DNA of 64,000 nt from Dokdonia sp. (lineage in GTDB: Bacteria > Bacteroidota > Bacteroidia > Flavobacteriales > Flavobacteriaceae), in the NCBI GenBank assembly GCA_020630915.1, contig JAHDIF010000008.1:62001-126000 (forward strand), given 5' to 3'. Below are positions 10,116-19,300 of the stretch, in pieces. Below the pieces are notes generated by a model, which was given only the letters and a program-made list of their open reading frames with translations, had not been told where the DNA came from and did not search any database. Position 1 is the first letter of the stretch. Each line of letters starts with the position of its first letter. A program made the translations under genes and the position numbers.

Positions 10116-10478
10116 TTATTTGTAGAAACTATACCTATAATTATCATCAGGAACAAATACCAATTCATTTCCACTAACCTTAATTAAGGTATGCACAGTA
10201 TTAGCTTTATCTTCAATATTCCAATCATAATTTATCCAGTCCTTTAATACTAGTTCGCAATCCTCCTTAAAAAACAACCAATCTCCGTAATGCGAATTGA
10301 TTATTCCTTCTGAACTTTTGAAATAATGGTAATAAGTACTATCAGAAAATAACTGTACATAATGATATTCTTCTCCAGCATATTTATTTATATACTTTCC
10401 AGTAATATCTGGCGGACAACCACTATTACAAGAGAATGTAATAGTGATTATGATTAAAGTTAAAAAAATACCTTTCAT
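10116..10478 (-). CDS. Small lipoprotein, paralogue B
   Basis: Lipobox TFSC; shares ITG.YINK....HY..L..DSTY.HY....GII..H.G.W pattern with paralogue A. Confidence 0.65.
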   Translation of the reverse strand: MKGIFLTLIIITITFSCNSGCPPDITGKYINKYAGEEYHYVQLFSDSTYYHYFKSSEGIINSHYGDWLFFKEDCELVLKDWINYDWNIEDKANTVHTLIKVSGNELVFVPDDNYRYSFYK

Positions 10479-10504
10479 ATTTTTATTTGAATTGAGTTAT
10501 ATTT

Positions 10505-11227
10505 CTAAAGCCCTTTATGAACAATAAAAATAGCAGGTCTCTTATGCAAGTCGGGCATACTAGCTTTCCAGTCTGCAGCTGTTTTTGTGAGGATATACTC
10601 AGTAGGTAAAGTAATATCACAAGCCACACATACATTGGTTTCTGGATGCATAGTATTCACGATATCTTGAAGCATTTTATCATTACGATAGGGTGTTTCT
10701 ATAAAAGATTGCGATTGTCCCGTCTCAAAGGATAGTTTTTCTAATCTTTTTAACTCCATCTTACGCTGTTTTTGCTCTATAGGTAGGTACCCGTTAAATG
10801 CAAAATTTTGTCCATTCATACCGCTAGCCATCATAGCCATCAAAATAGATGATGGTCCCACTAGTGGCACGACTTGAATGCCTTTTTGATGCGCAATTTT
10901 CACAACATCTGCTCCTGGATCTGCCACGCCAGGAACTCCAGCATCAGACAATAAGCCCACGTTTATGCCTTGTAAGCAAGGTTCTAAATAGGTGGGGATT
11001 TCTGTTGCTTCCGTAAACTTGTTAAGTAAATTTAGTTGTAGAGATGGCTGTGATTTGCTGGCAGAAATTGCTTTGATAGACCGCCTTGCAGCCTTTTCAT
11101 TTTCTACAATATAGTGGTCTACTAATTCCACCACTTTCTTTACAGATATAGGTAGGACTTCTAGAGCACTAGTCTCTCCTAAGGTTGTAGGAATTAGATA
11201 TAATTTGCCTTTTGGGATGTCATCCAT
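10505..11227 (-). CDS. SAM-dependent methyltransferase, RsmI-like tetrapyrrole-methylase fold
   Basis: GLLSDAGVPGVADPGADVV, VPLVGPSSILMAMMASGMNGQNFAFNGYLP, FIETPYRN. Confidence 0.8.
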   Translation of the reverse strand: MDDIPKGKLYLIPTTLGETSALEVLPISVKKVVELVDHYIVENEKAARRSIKAISASKSQPSLQLNLLNKFTEATEIPTYLEPCLQGINVGLLSDAGVPGVADPGADVVKIAHQKGIQVVPLVGPSSILMAMMASGMNGQNFAFNGYLPIEQKQRKMELKRLEKLSFETGQSQSFIETPYRNDKMLQDIVNTMHPETNVCVACDITLPTEYILTKTAADWKASMPDLHKRPAIFIVHKGL

Positions 11228-11230
11228 ACA

Positions 11231-12646
11231 TTACTGTATGACCAGCTTTAGGGTTTGGGGATTTCTGGACATACGTGCAATATAGACACCTGCTGGCAAT
11301 TGTGCAACAGAGAAGCTCGTCTCACTATCTTGTATTGTTTGAGATTGTACTAGTTTTCCAGTGATATCGTAAATGTTGAGTTGGTCTGCTCCTGCAGGCC
11401 GAGCAGGCGGGTTCGCGAAAGCGGGATACCGAAAAGTAATCGTTCCATTTGTTGGATTGGGGAATACGACCATCTTTTGCAAGAAACTGTCCTCTGTACC
11501 CAACACACTAGTATCTACCACGCGATAAATAGATCCTGTACCAGGAATAGCGGCATAGAGTTCGTTATGTATGTCTTCTCCTAAACTTGCGATTCCGCCA
11601 TCAAAAGGTCCAAAATAGCTTATCTGGTCGCTAGCATCTACAGTAGCCATTTCTGCCGAACAAAAATCTGCAAAAACGTAGGTGCCTATCATATTGGGGT
11701 ATTCTGTACCGCGGTATACATAGCCGCCAGTAATGCTGCATTTAAAGATGCCGTTGCCAGAGTGTGTGTATTCTGCAACGGGAAAGGTTAGACTTGCTTG
11801 ATCTGGACAGTTTGCAGTGTTAAAAGGCAGGGTGCCTTCATAACATCTCCAACCATAATTTTCACCACCTGCTGAGGCTGTTGTCACACGATTAATTTCT
11901 TCTATTTCATTCTGTCCTACGTCTGCAATCCATAAATCTCCATTTTCACTATCAAAAGAAAATTTCCAGGGATTCCTTAGTCCGTAGGCCCAGATTTCTG
12001 GTAGTACCCCAGTTGTTCCTACAAATGGGTTATCTACTGGAACGCCATAATTTAATCCAGTATCTGTATTGTCTATATCTATACGTAATAATTTTCCAAG
12101 CAGTGTGCTTAAATTTTGCGATCTATTTCCAGGATCTCCACCGCTACCTCCATCTCCTAAGGCAATATATAAAAAGCCGTTAGGTCCAAATTGTAGGCAA
12201 CCACCATTATGATTTGAAAATGGTTGCGCTACAGTGAGTAGCGTTGTGTTAGAATTGGGGTCTGCAATATTTGCATCTGCACTTACAGTAAATCTGGCTA
12301 TTGTAGAAAAATCATTGCCACCAATTGTTTCTGTGTAGTTTACAAAAAACTGCCCGTTTGTAGCATAGTCTGGATGAAAGGCAAGGCCTAATAATCCTTG
12401 CTCAAAGCCGCCGTCTTGAATAATGCTTGTGAGATCTAAAAAAGGGGTGTCGTTTATGGAACCATCTGTATTTAGGATTTGTATCAGACCGGATTGCTGT
12501 ACAATAAAAAGGCGATCGTCACCTGCGTTTTTTATCTCGACAGGCTTGTCAAAACCAGTAGCAAATAATTCTAAGTCTATAATAGGAGGGTTTTGAGCCT
12601 GTATTCCCAAAATGCACCCCAAAAGGAAAAGTAATGTATATTTCAT
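11231..12646 (-). CDS. PQQ-dependent sugar dehydrogenase-like (glucose/sorbosone dehydrogenase) with C-terminal T9SS sorting domain
   Basis: LLGLAFHPDYATNGQFFVNYT, YIALGDGGSGGDPGN, EIWAYGLRNPWKFSFD; C-term VFPNPTNGTITF...LNIYDITGKLV. Confidence 0.85.
   Translation of the reverse strand: MKYTLLFLLGCILGIQAQNPPIIDLELFATGFDKPVEIKNAGDDRLFIVQQSGLIQILNTDGSINDTPFLDLTSIIQDGGFEQGLLGLAFHPDYATNGQFFVNYTETIGGNDFSTIARFTVSADANIADPNSNTTLLTVAQPFSNHNGGCLQFGPNGFLYIALGDGGSGGDPGNRSQNLSTLLGKLLRIDIDNTDTGLNYGVPVDNPFVGTTGVLPEIWAYGLRNPWKFSFDSENGDLWIADVGQNEIEEINRVTTASAGGENYGWRCYEGTLPFNTANCPDQASLTFPVAEYTHSGNGIFKCSITGGYVYRGTEYPNMIGTYVFADFCSAEMATVDASDQISYFGPFDGGIASLGEDIHNELYAAIPGTGSIYRVVDTSVLGTEDSFLQKMVVFPNPTNGTITFRYPAFANPPARPAGADQLNIYDITGKLVQSQTIQDSETSFSVAQLPAGVYIARMSRNPQTLKLVIQ
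11389..11426. repeat. Composite repeat: GC-rich CCTGC... module plus half palindrome TTCGCGAAAGC (copy 1)
   Basis: ctcctgcaggccgagcaggcgggttcgcgaaagcggga; aligns to 22319 and 41698 copies. Confidence 0.6.
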
Positions 12647-12692
12647 AAAAGTAGTTTTATTAAATATACGATATTATTGAGTTTACAGATGT

Positions 12693-13151
12693 TTAACTCA
12701 GTTGTGATGAAATCACATCACAAGCTTGGTCTAGCATGTCGTATACACGATCAAAGCCATCATCACCACCATAGTAAGGATCTGGGACATCTACTTTTTC
12801 TCCAGGGAAAATGGTGTCAAGAATCATACTTACTTTTTGAGCTTCTTGATCATTTTGAGCTAGGTCTAATACATTAGAAAGGTTAGAGCTATCCATCACA
12901 TAAATATGATCAAAATCTATAAAATCTTGATGAGAAAACTGCCTGCCTCTTAGCATAGAGATGTCTAGTCCATTCTTTCTGGCCACAGCGACACTTCTTG
13001 GATCTGGAGCATTACCTACGTGCCACGATCCGGTTCCTGTGCTGTCTACTTCAAAGCGAGTAGGATCTAATTTTTCTCTTAATAAGCCTTCAGCCAGAGG
13101 GGACCTGCATATATTTCCGAGGCATACCATGAGGATTTTTGTTTTGGACAT
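12693..13151 (-). CDS. Low-molecular-weight protein-tyrosine phosphatase
   Basis: VCLGNICRSPLAEG active-site loop; DPYYGGDDGFD. Confidence 0.9.
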   Translation of the reverse strand: MSKTKILMVCLGNICRSPLAEGLLREKLDPTRFEVDSTGTGSWHVGNAPDPRSVAVARKNGLDISMLRGRQFSHQDFIDFDHIYVMDSSNLSNVLDLAQNDQEAQKVSMILDTIFPGEKVDVPDPYYGGDDGFDRVYDMLDQACDVISSQLS

Positions 13152-13189
13152 TGCGATTTATTTAGTTCTCTAAAAATAGGGATAAGTAC

Positions 13190-13203
13190 GCTTTCGCGAA
13201 AGC
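13190..13203. repeat. Iterated palindrome GCTTTCGCGAAAGC (intergenic)
   Basis: Exact 14-mer. Confidence 0.95.
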
Positions 13204-13205
13204 GT

Positions 13206-13242
13206 AAAAAAAAGAAAAGCCCTAACGAAGAACGTTAGGGCT
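13206..13242 (-). terminator. Rho-independent terminator downstream of amt
   Basis: agccctaacg...cgttagggct hairpin; T-rich tract on minus strand. Confidence 0.8.
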
Positions 13243-13269
13243 AATGATTAAGTAGGGCAAAAAAAGCGG

Positions 13270-14496
13270 TTAATGTTCGTTCTTTCTGAAGTCTGCATAT
13301 GCGTTCATCCCGTGTTCGTGAGCGTCAAGGCCTTCTATTTCTTCTTCTTCTGAAACCCGTATTCCCATGGTGATTTTAAGACCAAAAATGATAATAAAAG
13401 AAGACACTAGGCAAAAAGCGGCGTAACAAGCGACACCTATAAGCTGGGTTAAGAAAGAGTGCTCTGGATTTGTAGAGAAAATCCCTACGGCGAGTGTTCC
13501 CCAGATACCACACACAAGGTGCACGGCGATCGCTCCTACAGGATCGTCTAGCCGTAGCTTATCAATTAAGGATACTGCAAAAACAATAATTGCCCCCGCA
13601 ATACCACCAATGATAATAGCGCTTTCTGGAGACATTACATCTGCACCTGCGGTGATCCCAACTAGGCCTCCTAAAATACCATTTAAGAACATGGTCAAGT
13701 CTAGATTTTTATAAAGTAGGGTAGAGACTAAAGCTGCTACAACACCTCCTGCAGCAGCTGCGAGGCAGGTGGTTACTAAAGTTAGAGAGGTAAGCTCTGG
13801 ATCTGCAGATAATACAGAACCACCGTTAAATCCAAACCAGCCTAGCCATAAAATGAGAACGCCAGCAGTGGCAAGAGGGATGTTGTGTCCTGGGATGGCT
13901 TGTATTTTACCGTCTTTAAATTTCCCTATTCTAGAGCCTAGTAAATAAACGGCTACGAGGGCCGCCCATCCACCAACGGAGTGTACGAGAGTTGAGCCAG
14001 CAAAATCATAGAACCCCATTTGATCTAAAAAGCCACCTCCCCACTTCCAAGAACCTGCAATAGGATAAACGAGACCTACGTAAAGAATGGTAAAAATCAT
14101 AAAAGGTCCAATTTTCATTCGCTCTGCTACGGCTCCAGAAACAATGGTTGCTGCTGTGGCGGCAAACATTCCTTGAAATAAGAAATCTGTCCACCAAGTA
14201 TATCCTCCATCTGCATACTCTGGGGTCATTCCATTTTCTGGCGGAGCAATCCCGAATCCTGCAAAATCTAGTATTCCCGCAGAGCCTTCGGCAAATCCAG
14301 GATACATAAGGTTAAACCCCGCTATGTAGTAGAGGAGTAGCCCAACGGTGATTATAAAAATATTTTTAAAAAGAATATTGATCGTATTTTTTTGCCTTGT
14401 CAATCCTATTTCTAAAAATGCAAAACCTGTGTGCATAAAAAAGACTAAGGCTGTACAGATCATCATCCATACATTATTTGTAGTAAAAATTTCCAT
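13270..14496 (-). CDS. amt: Ammonium transporter
   Basis: Amt/Rh family helices, FAGSTLVHSVGGWAALV; start taken at MEIFTTNNVWMM to avoid overlap with the P-II gene. Confidence 0.92.
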   Translation of the reverse strand: MEIFTTNNVWMMICTALVFFMHTGFAFLEIGLTRQKNTINILFKNIFIITVGLLLYYIAGFNLMYPGFAEGSAGILDFAGFGIAPPENGMTPEYADGGYTWWTDFLFQGMFAATAATIVSGAVAERMKIGPFMIFTILYVGLVYPIAGSWKWGGGFLDQMGFYDFAGSTLVHSVGGWAALVAVYLLGSRIGKFKDGKIQAIPGHNIPLATAGVLILWLGWFGFNGGSVLSADPELTSLTLVTTCLAAAAGGVVAALVSTLLYKNLDLTMFLNGILGGLVGITAGADVMSPESAIIIGGIAGAIIVFAVSLIDKLRLDDPVGAIAVHLVCGIWGTLAVGIFSTNPEHSFLTQLIGVACYAAFCLVSSFIIIFGLKITMGIRVSEEEEIEGLDAHEHGMNAYADFRKNEH

Positions 14497-14522
14497 GTGT
14501 ACTAATTGATTATGATTGATGA

Positions 14523-14861
14523 TTATTTGAGTGTTTGCCCTCCCTTTTCTCCGGTACGGATTCTGTAGCACTCTTTTATGTCCGAAACAAATATTTTACC
14601 GTCACCTACTTGGCCGGTTTTTGCGGCTTCCATAATAGTCTTGATAGTGATTTCTTCAAAATCGTCATTGACTACGATAGACAGGTATCGGCGCTGGATA
14701 TCACTGGTGCTATACGAAACACCTCTGTATACAGATCCTTTCTTTTCATTTCCTAACCCTGTTACATCCCAGTAAGAGAAAAAGTTTACTCCTACTTCGT
14801 GTAAGGCTTTTTTTACTGAAGAAAATTTAGATTTTCTAATAATTGCTTCTACTTTTTTCAT
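14523..14861 (-). CDS. P-II family nitrogen regulatory protein
   Basis: MKKVEAIIR, YRGVSY T-loop, TGQVGDGKIFV; adjacent to amt. Confidence 0.92.
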   Translation of the reverse strand: MKKVEAIIRKSKFSSVKKALHEVGVNFFSYWDVTGLGNEKKGSVYRGVSYSTSDIQRRYLSIVVNDDFEEITIKTIMEAAKTGQVGDGKIFVSDIKECYRIRTGEKGGQTLK

Positions 14862-14875
14862 TCTTATATAATTGG

Positions 14876-15889
14876 TTAAAATTTATAAATACCCGCTACC
14901 GTAAATGCAGTAAGATTATCTGATGCAACGCCATCAGTATCTATATAGGGTGTTGCTTCGCTCCACGCATCTAAGCGTATTTCTGGTTTGATAATAAAAT
15001 TTTCGATAGTGTAACTTCCGGTAAGTGTTGTAGCAAAGACCGTAGGCTCCTCCTCAAGATCATCTCCATGTAAACCAAAAAACTCTCCTCTTAGACCTAG
15101 AGAAAAATTTTCTGATGTTTTATATTGAGGATACAATGCTACGCCATAAAATCCTGCCCCATCATTATCATTATACGCTGCATTGATTCCTAAAAAAAAT
15201 GTGTCAGTCACATCAAAACCCCCTGTATAGTCAATCTCAAAACCTAAACCACCATTATTTCCACTATCATAATATAGGTTCAGGTATTGTCCTTTGTATC
15301 CTAATTGGGTGCCTAATGCGTATTCGCCAGTAAGAGAAGTGTTGTTTGTATCCCAAGGATTTGTTACTGCGAGCATTAGACTAAAGTCTTCACTTAAGGC
15401 AAAATCTGCTTTTACTCCCATATGAGAGAATGGGCCACTAGAAAATAAATAAGAAGTACTGTAATTGAAGTTAGATGCTGGCGCAATCACTTCATATCCT
15501 AAAAAGGTGTTCCACCTACCAAAGGTTAATGTAGTTTTGTCAGACACATTCCAATAGACATAGGCTTGATTTACAATCCCGTCTATAATATCATTTGAGA
15601 ATGTAGCACCCGCTCCTCTAGGGCCTACAACCAAGTCTAAAACTCCTCCTACCTTATCTCCTTCATATGTAGCAATTAGATTTCCCATTCCAAGAGCGAA
15701 CCCTGATTGATCTGCGAAAGCAGTTCCAAAGGTTATTCCTTGATTGTCTGGAGCCGTAAGATATGTTTGGTAATAGGCATCTACACTACCAGTAAAGGAT
15801 AGGGCTTTTTCTGTGTCTTCCTCTTGTGCGAAAATTGTTGTTGCAGAGACTGCGGCTATAAGAATAAGAGCATAATACTTTTTGATCAT
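14876..15889 (-). CDS. Outer-membrane porin-like beta-barrel protein
   Basis: Signal peptide, beta-barrel sequence ending in aromatic residue; start taken at MIKKYYALILIAAV. Confidence 0.75.
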   Translation of the reverse strand: MIKKYYALILIAAVSATTIFAQEEDTEKALSFTGSVDAYYQTYLTAPDNQGITFGTAFADQSGFALGMGNLIATYEGDKVGGVLDLVVGPRGAGATFSNDIIDGIVNQAYVYWNVSDKTTLTFGRWNTFLGYEVIAPASNFNYSTSYLFSSGPFSHMGVKADFALSEDFSLMLAVTNPWDTNNTSLTGEYALGTQLGYKGQYLNLYYDSGNNGGLGFEIDYTGGFDVTDTFFLGINAAYNDNDGAGFYGVALYPQYKTSENFSLGLRGEFFGLHGDDLEEEPTVFATTLTGSYTIENFIIKPEIRLDAWSEATPYIDTDGVASDNLTAFTVAGIYKF

Positions 15890-16143
15890 AACTGTTCGAT
15901 ATTTTGATGAATGAAGTTTCAAACATATAAAAATGAAACAGTAACTATATAAAAAATGGGGGTAGTATTTTTATTTTTATTATAATTTTAATTATACCCC
16001 CTAAAATTTAAAGGGTATGTAAAAATAAGTGTATTTTGTTAACGCTTCTTTAACTTTAAATTTGAAGATAAATCTTTAATCATTCATTTTTTTAAATATC
16101 ATATAATAAAAAACTTGATTCATTGAAAATACGATAACGTTTT

Positions 16144-16178
16144 CGTTGTAATGTTAAATTTTTAGTACCGTAATTTTG
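16144..16178 (+). promoter_or_regulatory. Possible Bacteroidota-type promoter upstream of gltB
   Basis: TAATTTTG matches the TAnnTTTG -7 element, with TTG about 22 bp upstream. Confidence 0.3.
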
Positions 16179-16343
16179 GATGGGAATTTGGCAATTTGAC
16201 CCTTATGATTATCTGATTTTCCTAAAAAAAGACCTCGCAATTTCAGATTATCGTAATTGTGTTTTATCTATTATGTGGGAGTGTAAAGTCCTTATATATT
16301 AGTGATGATCTATGGATCTTTTTTTGATTAAAAAAACTAGTGT

Positions 16344-19300
16344 ATGTTACAGAAACAAGGACTTTATTTGCCAGAATTTGAACATGATAATTGTGGAGCA
16401 GGATTTATATGTAGTTTAAAAGGAGTGAAGTCTAATGATATCATTCATAAGGCGCTTGAAATTTTAGAAAAACTTGAGCATAGAGGTGCCGTGAGTGCCG
16501 ATGGAAAAACGGGTGATGGTGCAGGTATCCTTATTGATATCCCACACACCTATTTTCAGAACGTATGTGATTTTGAATTGCCGGAAGAAGGCACCTACGC
16601 AGTAAGTAATGTTTTTCTTCCGCGAAAGCAAAACCAGCGAAGCTATTGTATCACGACTTTTGAAAATTTCCTTAAAGAAGAAGGGTTGGAAATTTTGGGA
16701 TGGAGGGAAGTACCCGTAGATCAGACTATTTTAGGAGAAATAGCTAAAAAGTCTCAACCTTTTGTACAGCAAATATTTGTTAAGAGAGATGAGAAAGAGG
16801 TTTCAGATTTTGCCTTTATGCTTGCGCTTTATAAAGCAAGGAAAAAAGCCGAACACGCCATATACGGATCTAAACTTTCTGAGAGTTCGTTTTTTTACCT
16901 TCCTAGCTTCTCGACAAAGACTATTATATATAAAGGACTTTTACGGCCTCAAGATATCAAGATATATTATAAGGACTTAGATCAGCCAGAAGTAGTAACG
17001 AGTCTGGCATTGGTTCACCAGCGTTTTTCTACAAATACTTTTCCTACTTGGGATCTTGCCCAGCCTTTTAGATATATGTGTCATAATGGAGAGATCAATA
17101 CGTTAAGGGGTAATATTACGAGAATGTTTTCTCGTGAAGAATTAATGGAGAGTTCTTGGTTTGGAGACAGTATTAAAGAAATACTACCTGTGGTATTACC
17201 AGGTAAGTCAGATTCTGCCTCTATGGATATGGTGGTCGAGTTGCTGCTAATGACAGGACGACCATTGCCAGAAGTGATGATGATGCTTGTGCCAGAGGCG
17301 TGGGAGAAAAATTCTGAGATGTCTCCAGCAAAGAGAGCCTTTTACGAATTTAATTCTTGCGTAATGGAACCTTGGGATGGTCCTGCTTCTATTCCTTTTA
17401 CAGATGGTAATTATATAGGAGCTGTGTTAGATCGTAATGGACTACGTCCCTCTAGATATTCTGTAACTAAGGATGGATATGTGATTATGTCTTCTGAGAC
17501 AGGCGTTGTAGAGATCGAACCCTCAAACCTAGAATATCACGGGCGTTTAGAGCCAGGTAAAATGTTCTTGGTGAATATGAAAGAAGGACGCATTATTAAT
17601 GATGAAGAAATTAAAGAACAAATTGCCTCAAAACATCCGTATCAAGAATGGCTCGATCAAGAACTCATCCATCTTAAAGATATACCCTATAATGATTGCC
17701 CAATTTTTCTAGAGCAAGAATCATTACAGACGCGTCAATTAATGTTTGGGTATACTCAAGAGGAAATTAATAGCATTATTCTTCCTATGGCGACACTGGC
17801 AAAAGAGCCTATAGGATCTATGGGTAATGATACGCCTCTAGCCGTATTGTCGCAGCGGTCTCAGTTAATTTATAATTACTTTAAGCAATCTTTTGCCCAA
17901 GTAACCAACCCACCGCTCGATGGGATTCGAGAGAAATTAATAACCGATATTAGTTTAACCTTGGGCAGTGATGCTAACATATTTGATATCAATGCCACAC
18001 ACTGTAGAAAACTTAAAATAAATAACCCTGTAATCTCCAAGCAAGATCTTGATAAGATTAAGAGTTATGATAATACAAATTTTAAGGTAGTTTCTATTCC
18101 CATACTGTATGACGCAGTACAAGGTCATAACGGCTTAGAGGATGGTCTCGAACATACCTTGAAAGCTGCAGAAAAGGCTATAGACAATGGAGCAAACATT
18201 ATTATTTTATCAGATAGGAACTCTTCCCAAGAGAAAGCACCTATTCCAGCGCTTCTGGCCTGCTCCTATGTGAATAATGGATTAAGTACGCTTAAAAAAC
18301 GATCTAAAATAAGCCTTATTATAGAATCTGCAGAGCCTAGAGAGGTGCATCATTTTGCATTGCTTTTTGGGTATGGAGCAAGTGCCATTAATCCGTATAT
18401 CGTAAATGAGATTATAGAAGATAATTTAATAGACCTTCAAGAGGCAAATGTTTCGGTAGAGGAGGCGATTCAAAATTTTAATGCGGCTGTAGGTAAGGGT
18501 GTCCTCAAGGTGATGAATAAGATCGGAATATCTACCCTTAACTCCTATCGAAGCTCACAATTGTTCGAATGTGTTGGGATCAACTCGAGAGTGGTGAACA
18601 AATATTTTCCTCGTACGGTGTCTCGTATAGAAGGAATAGGCCTGCGCACATTGGAAAAGGAAATTAGTAAAAGGCACAAGCACGCTTTCGCGAAAGCAGA
18701 ACAACCCCTAGAAATAGGAGGCGAGTATAGATGGCGACGCAGCGGAGAGAAACATCTCTTTAACCCGATTACTATAGCCAAGCTTCAGGAATCCGTGCGA
18801 AGCAATAAGCCCGTAGTCTATAAGGAATATGCAAAACGCGTAAATGATCAGACCAAACAATTAATGACTATTCGAGGTTTGTTTGAATTTACAAACTATG
18901 ATCCTATAGATATTAATGAAGTAGAGCCTTGGACAAGCATTGTCAAACGTTTTAAAACGGGTGCCATGTCATACGGTTCTATAAGTAAAGAGGCGCACGA
19001 AAATCTGGCTGTTGCGATGAATCGTATTGACGGTAAAAGTAACTCAGGAGAAGGTGGAGAAAATCAAGATCGTTTTTATAAAGACGTTAATGGAGACTGG
19101 AAAAACAGTGCCATAAAGCAGGTAGCTTCTGGACGTTTTGGGGTTACGTCTAATTATCTTACTAATGCAGCGGAGATACAGATAAAAATGGCGCAAGGAG
19201 CAAAGCCTGGAGAAGGTGGTCATCTACCTGGACCTAAGGTAAATGCAGAGATTGCCAAGACACGTAACTCAACACCTTATGTGGGTCTTATATCTCCACC

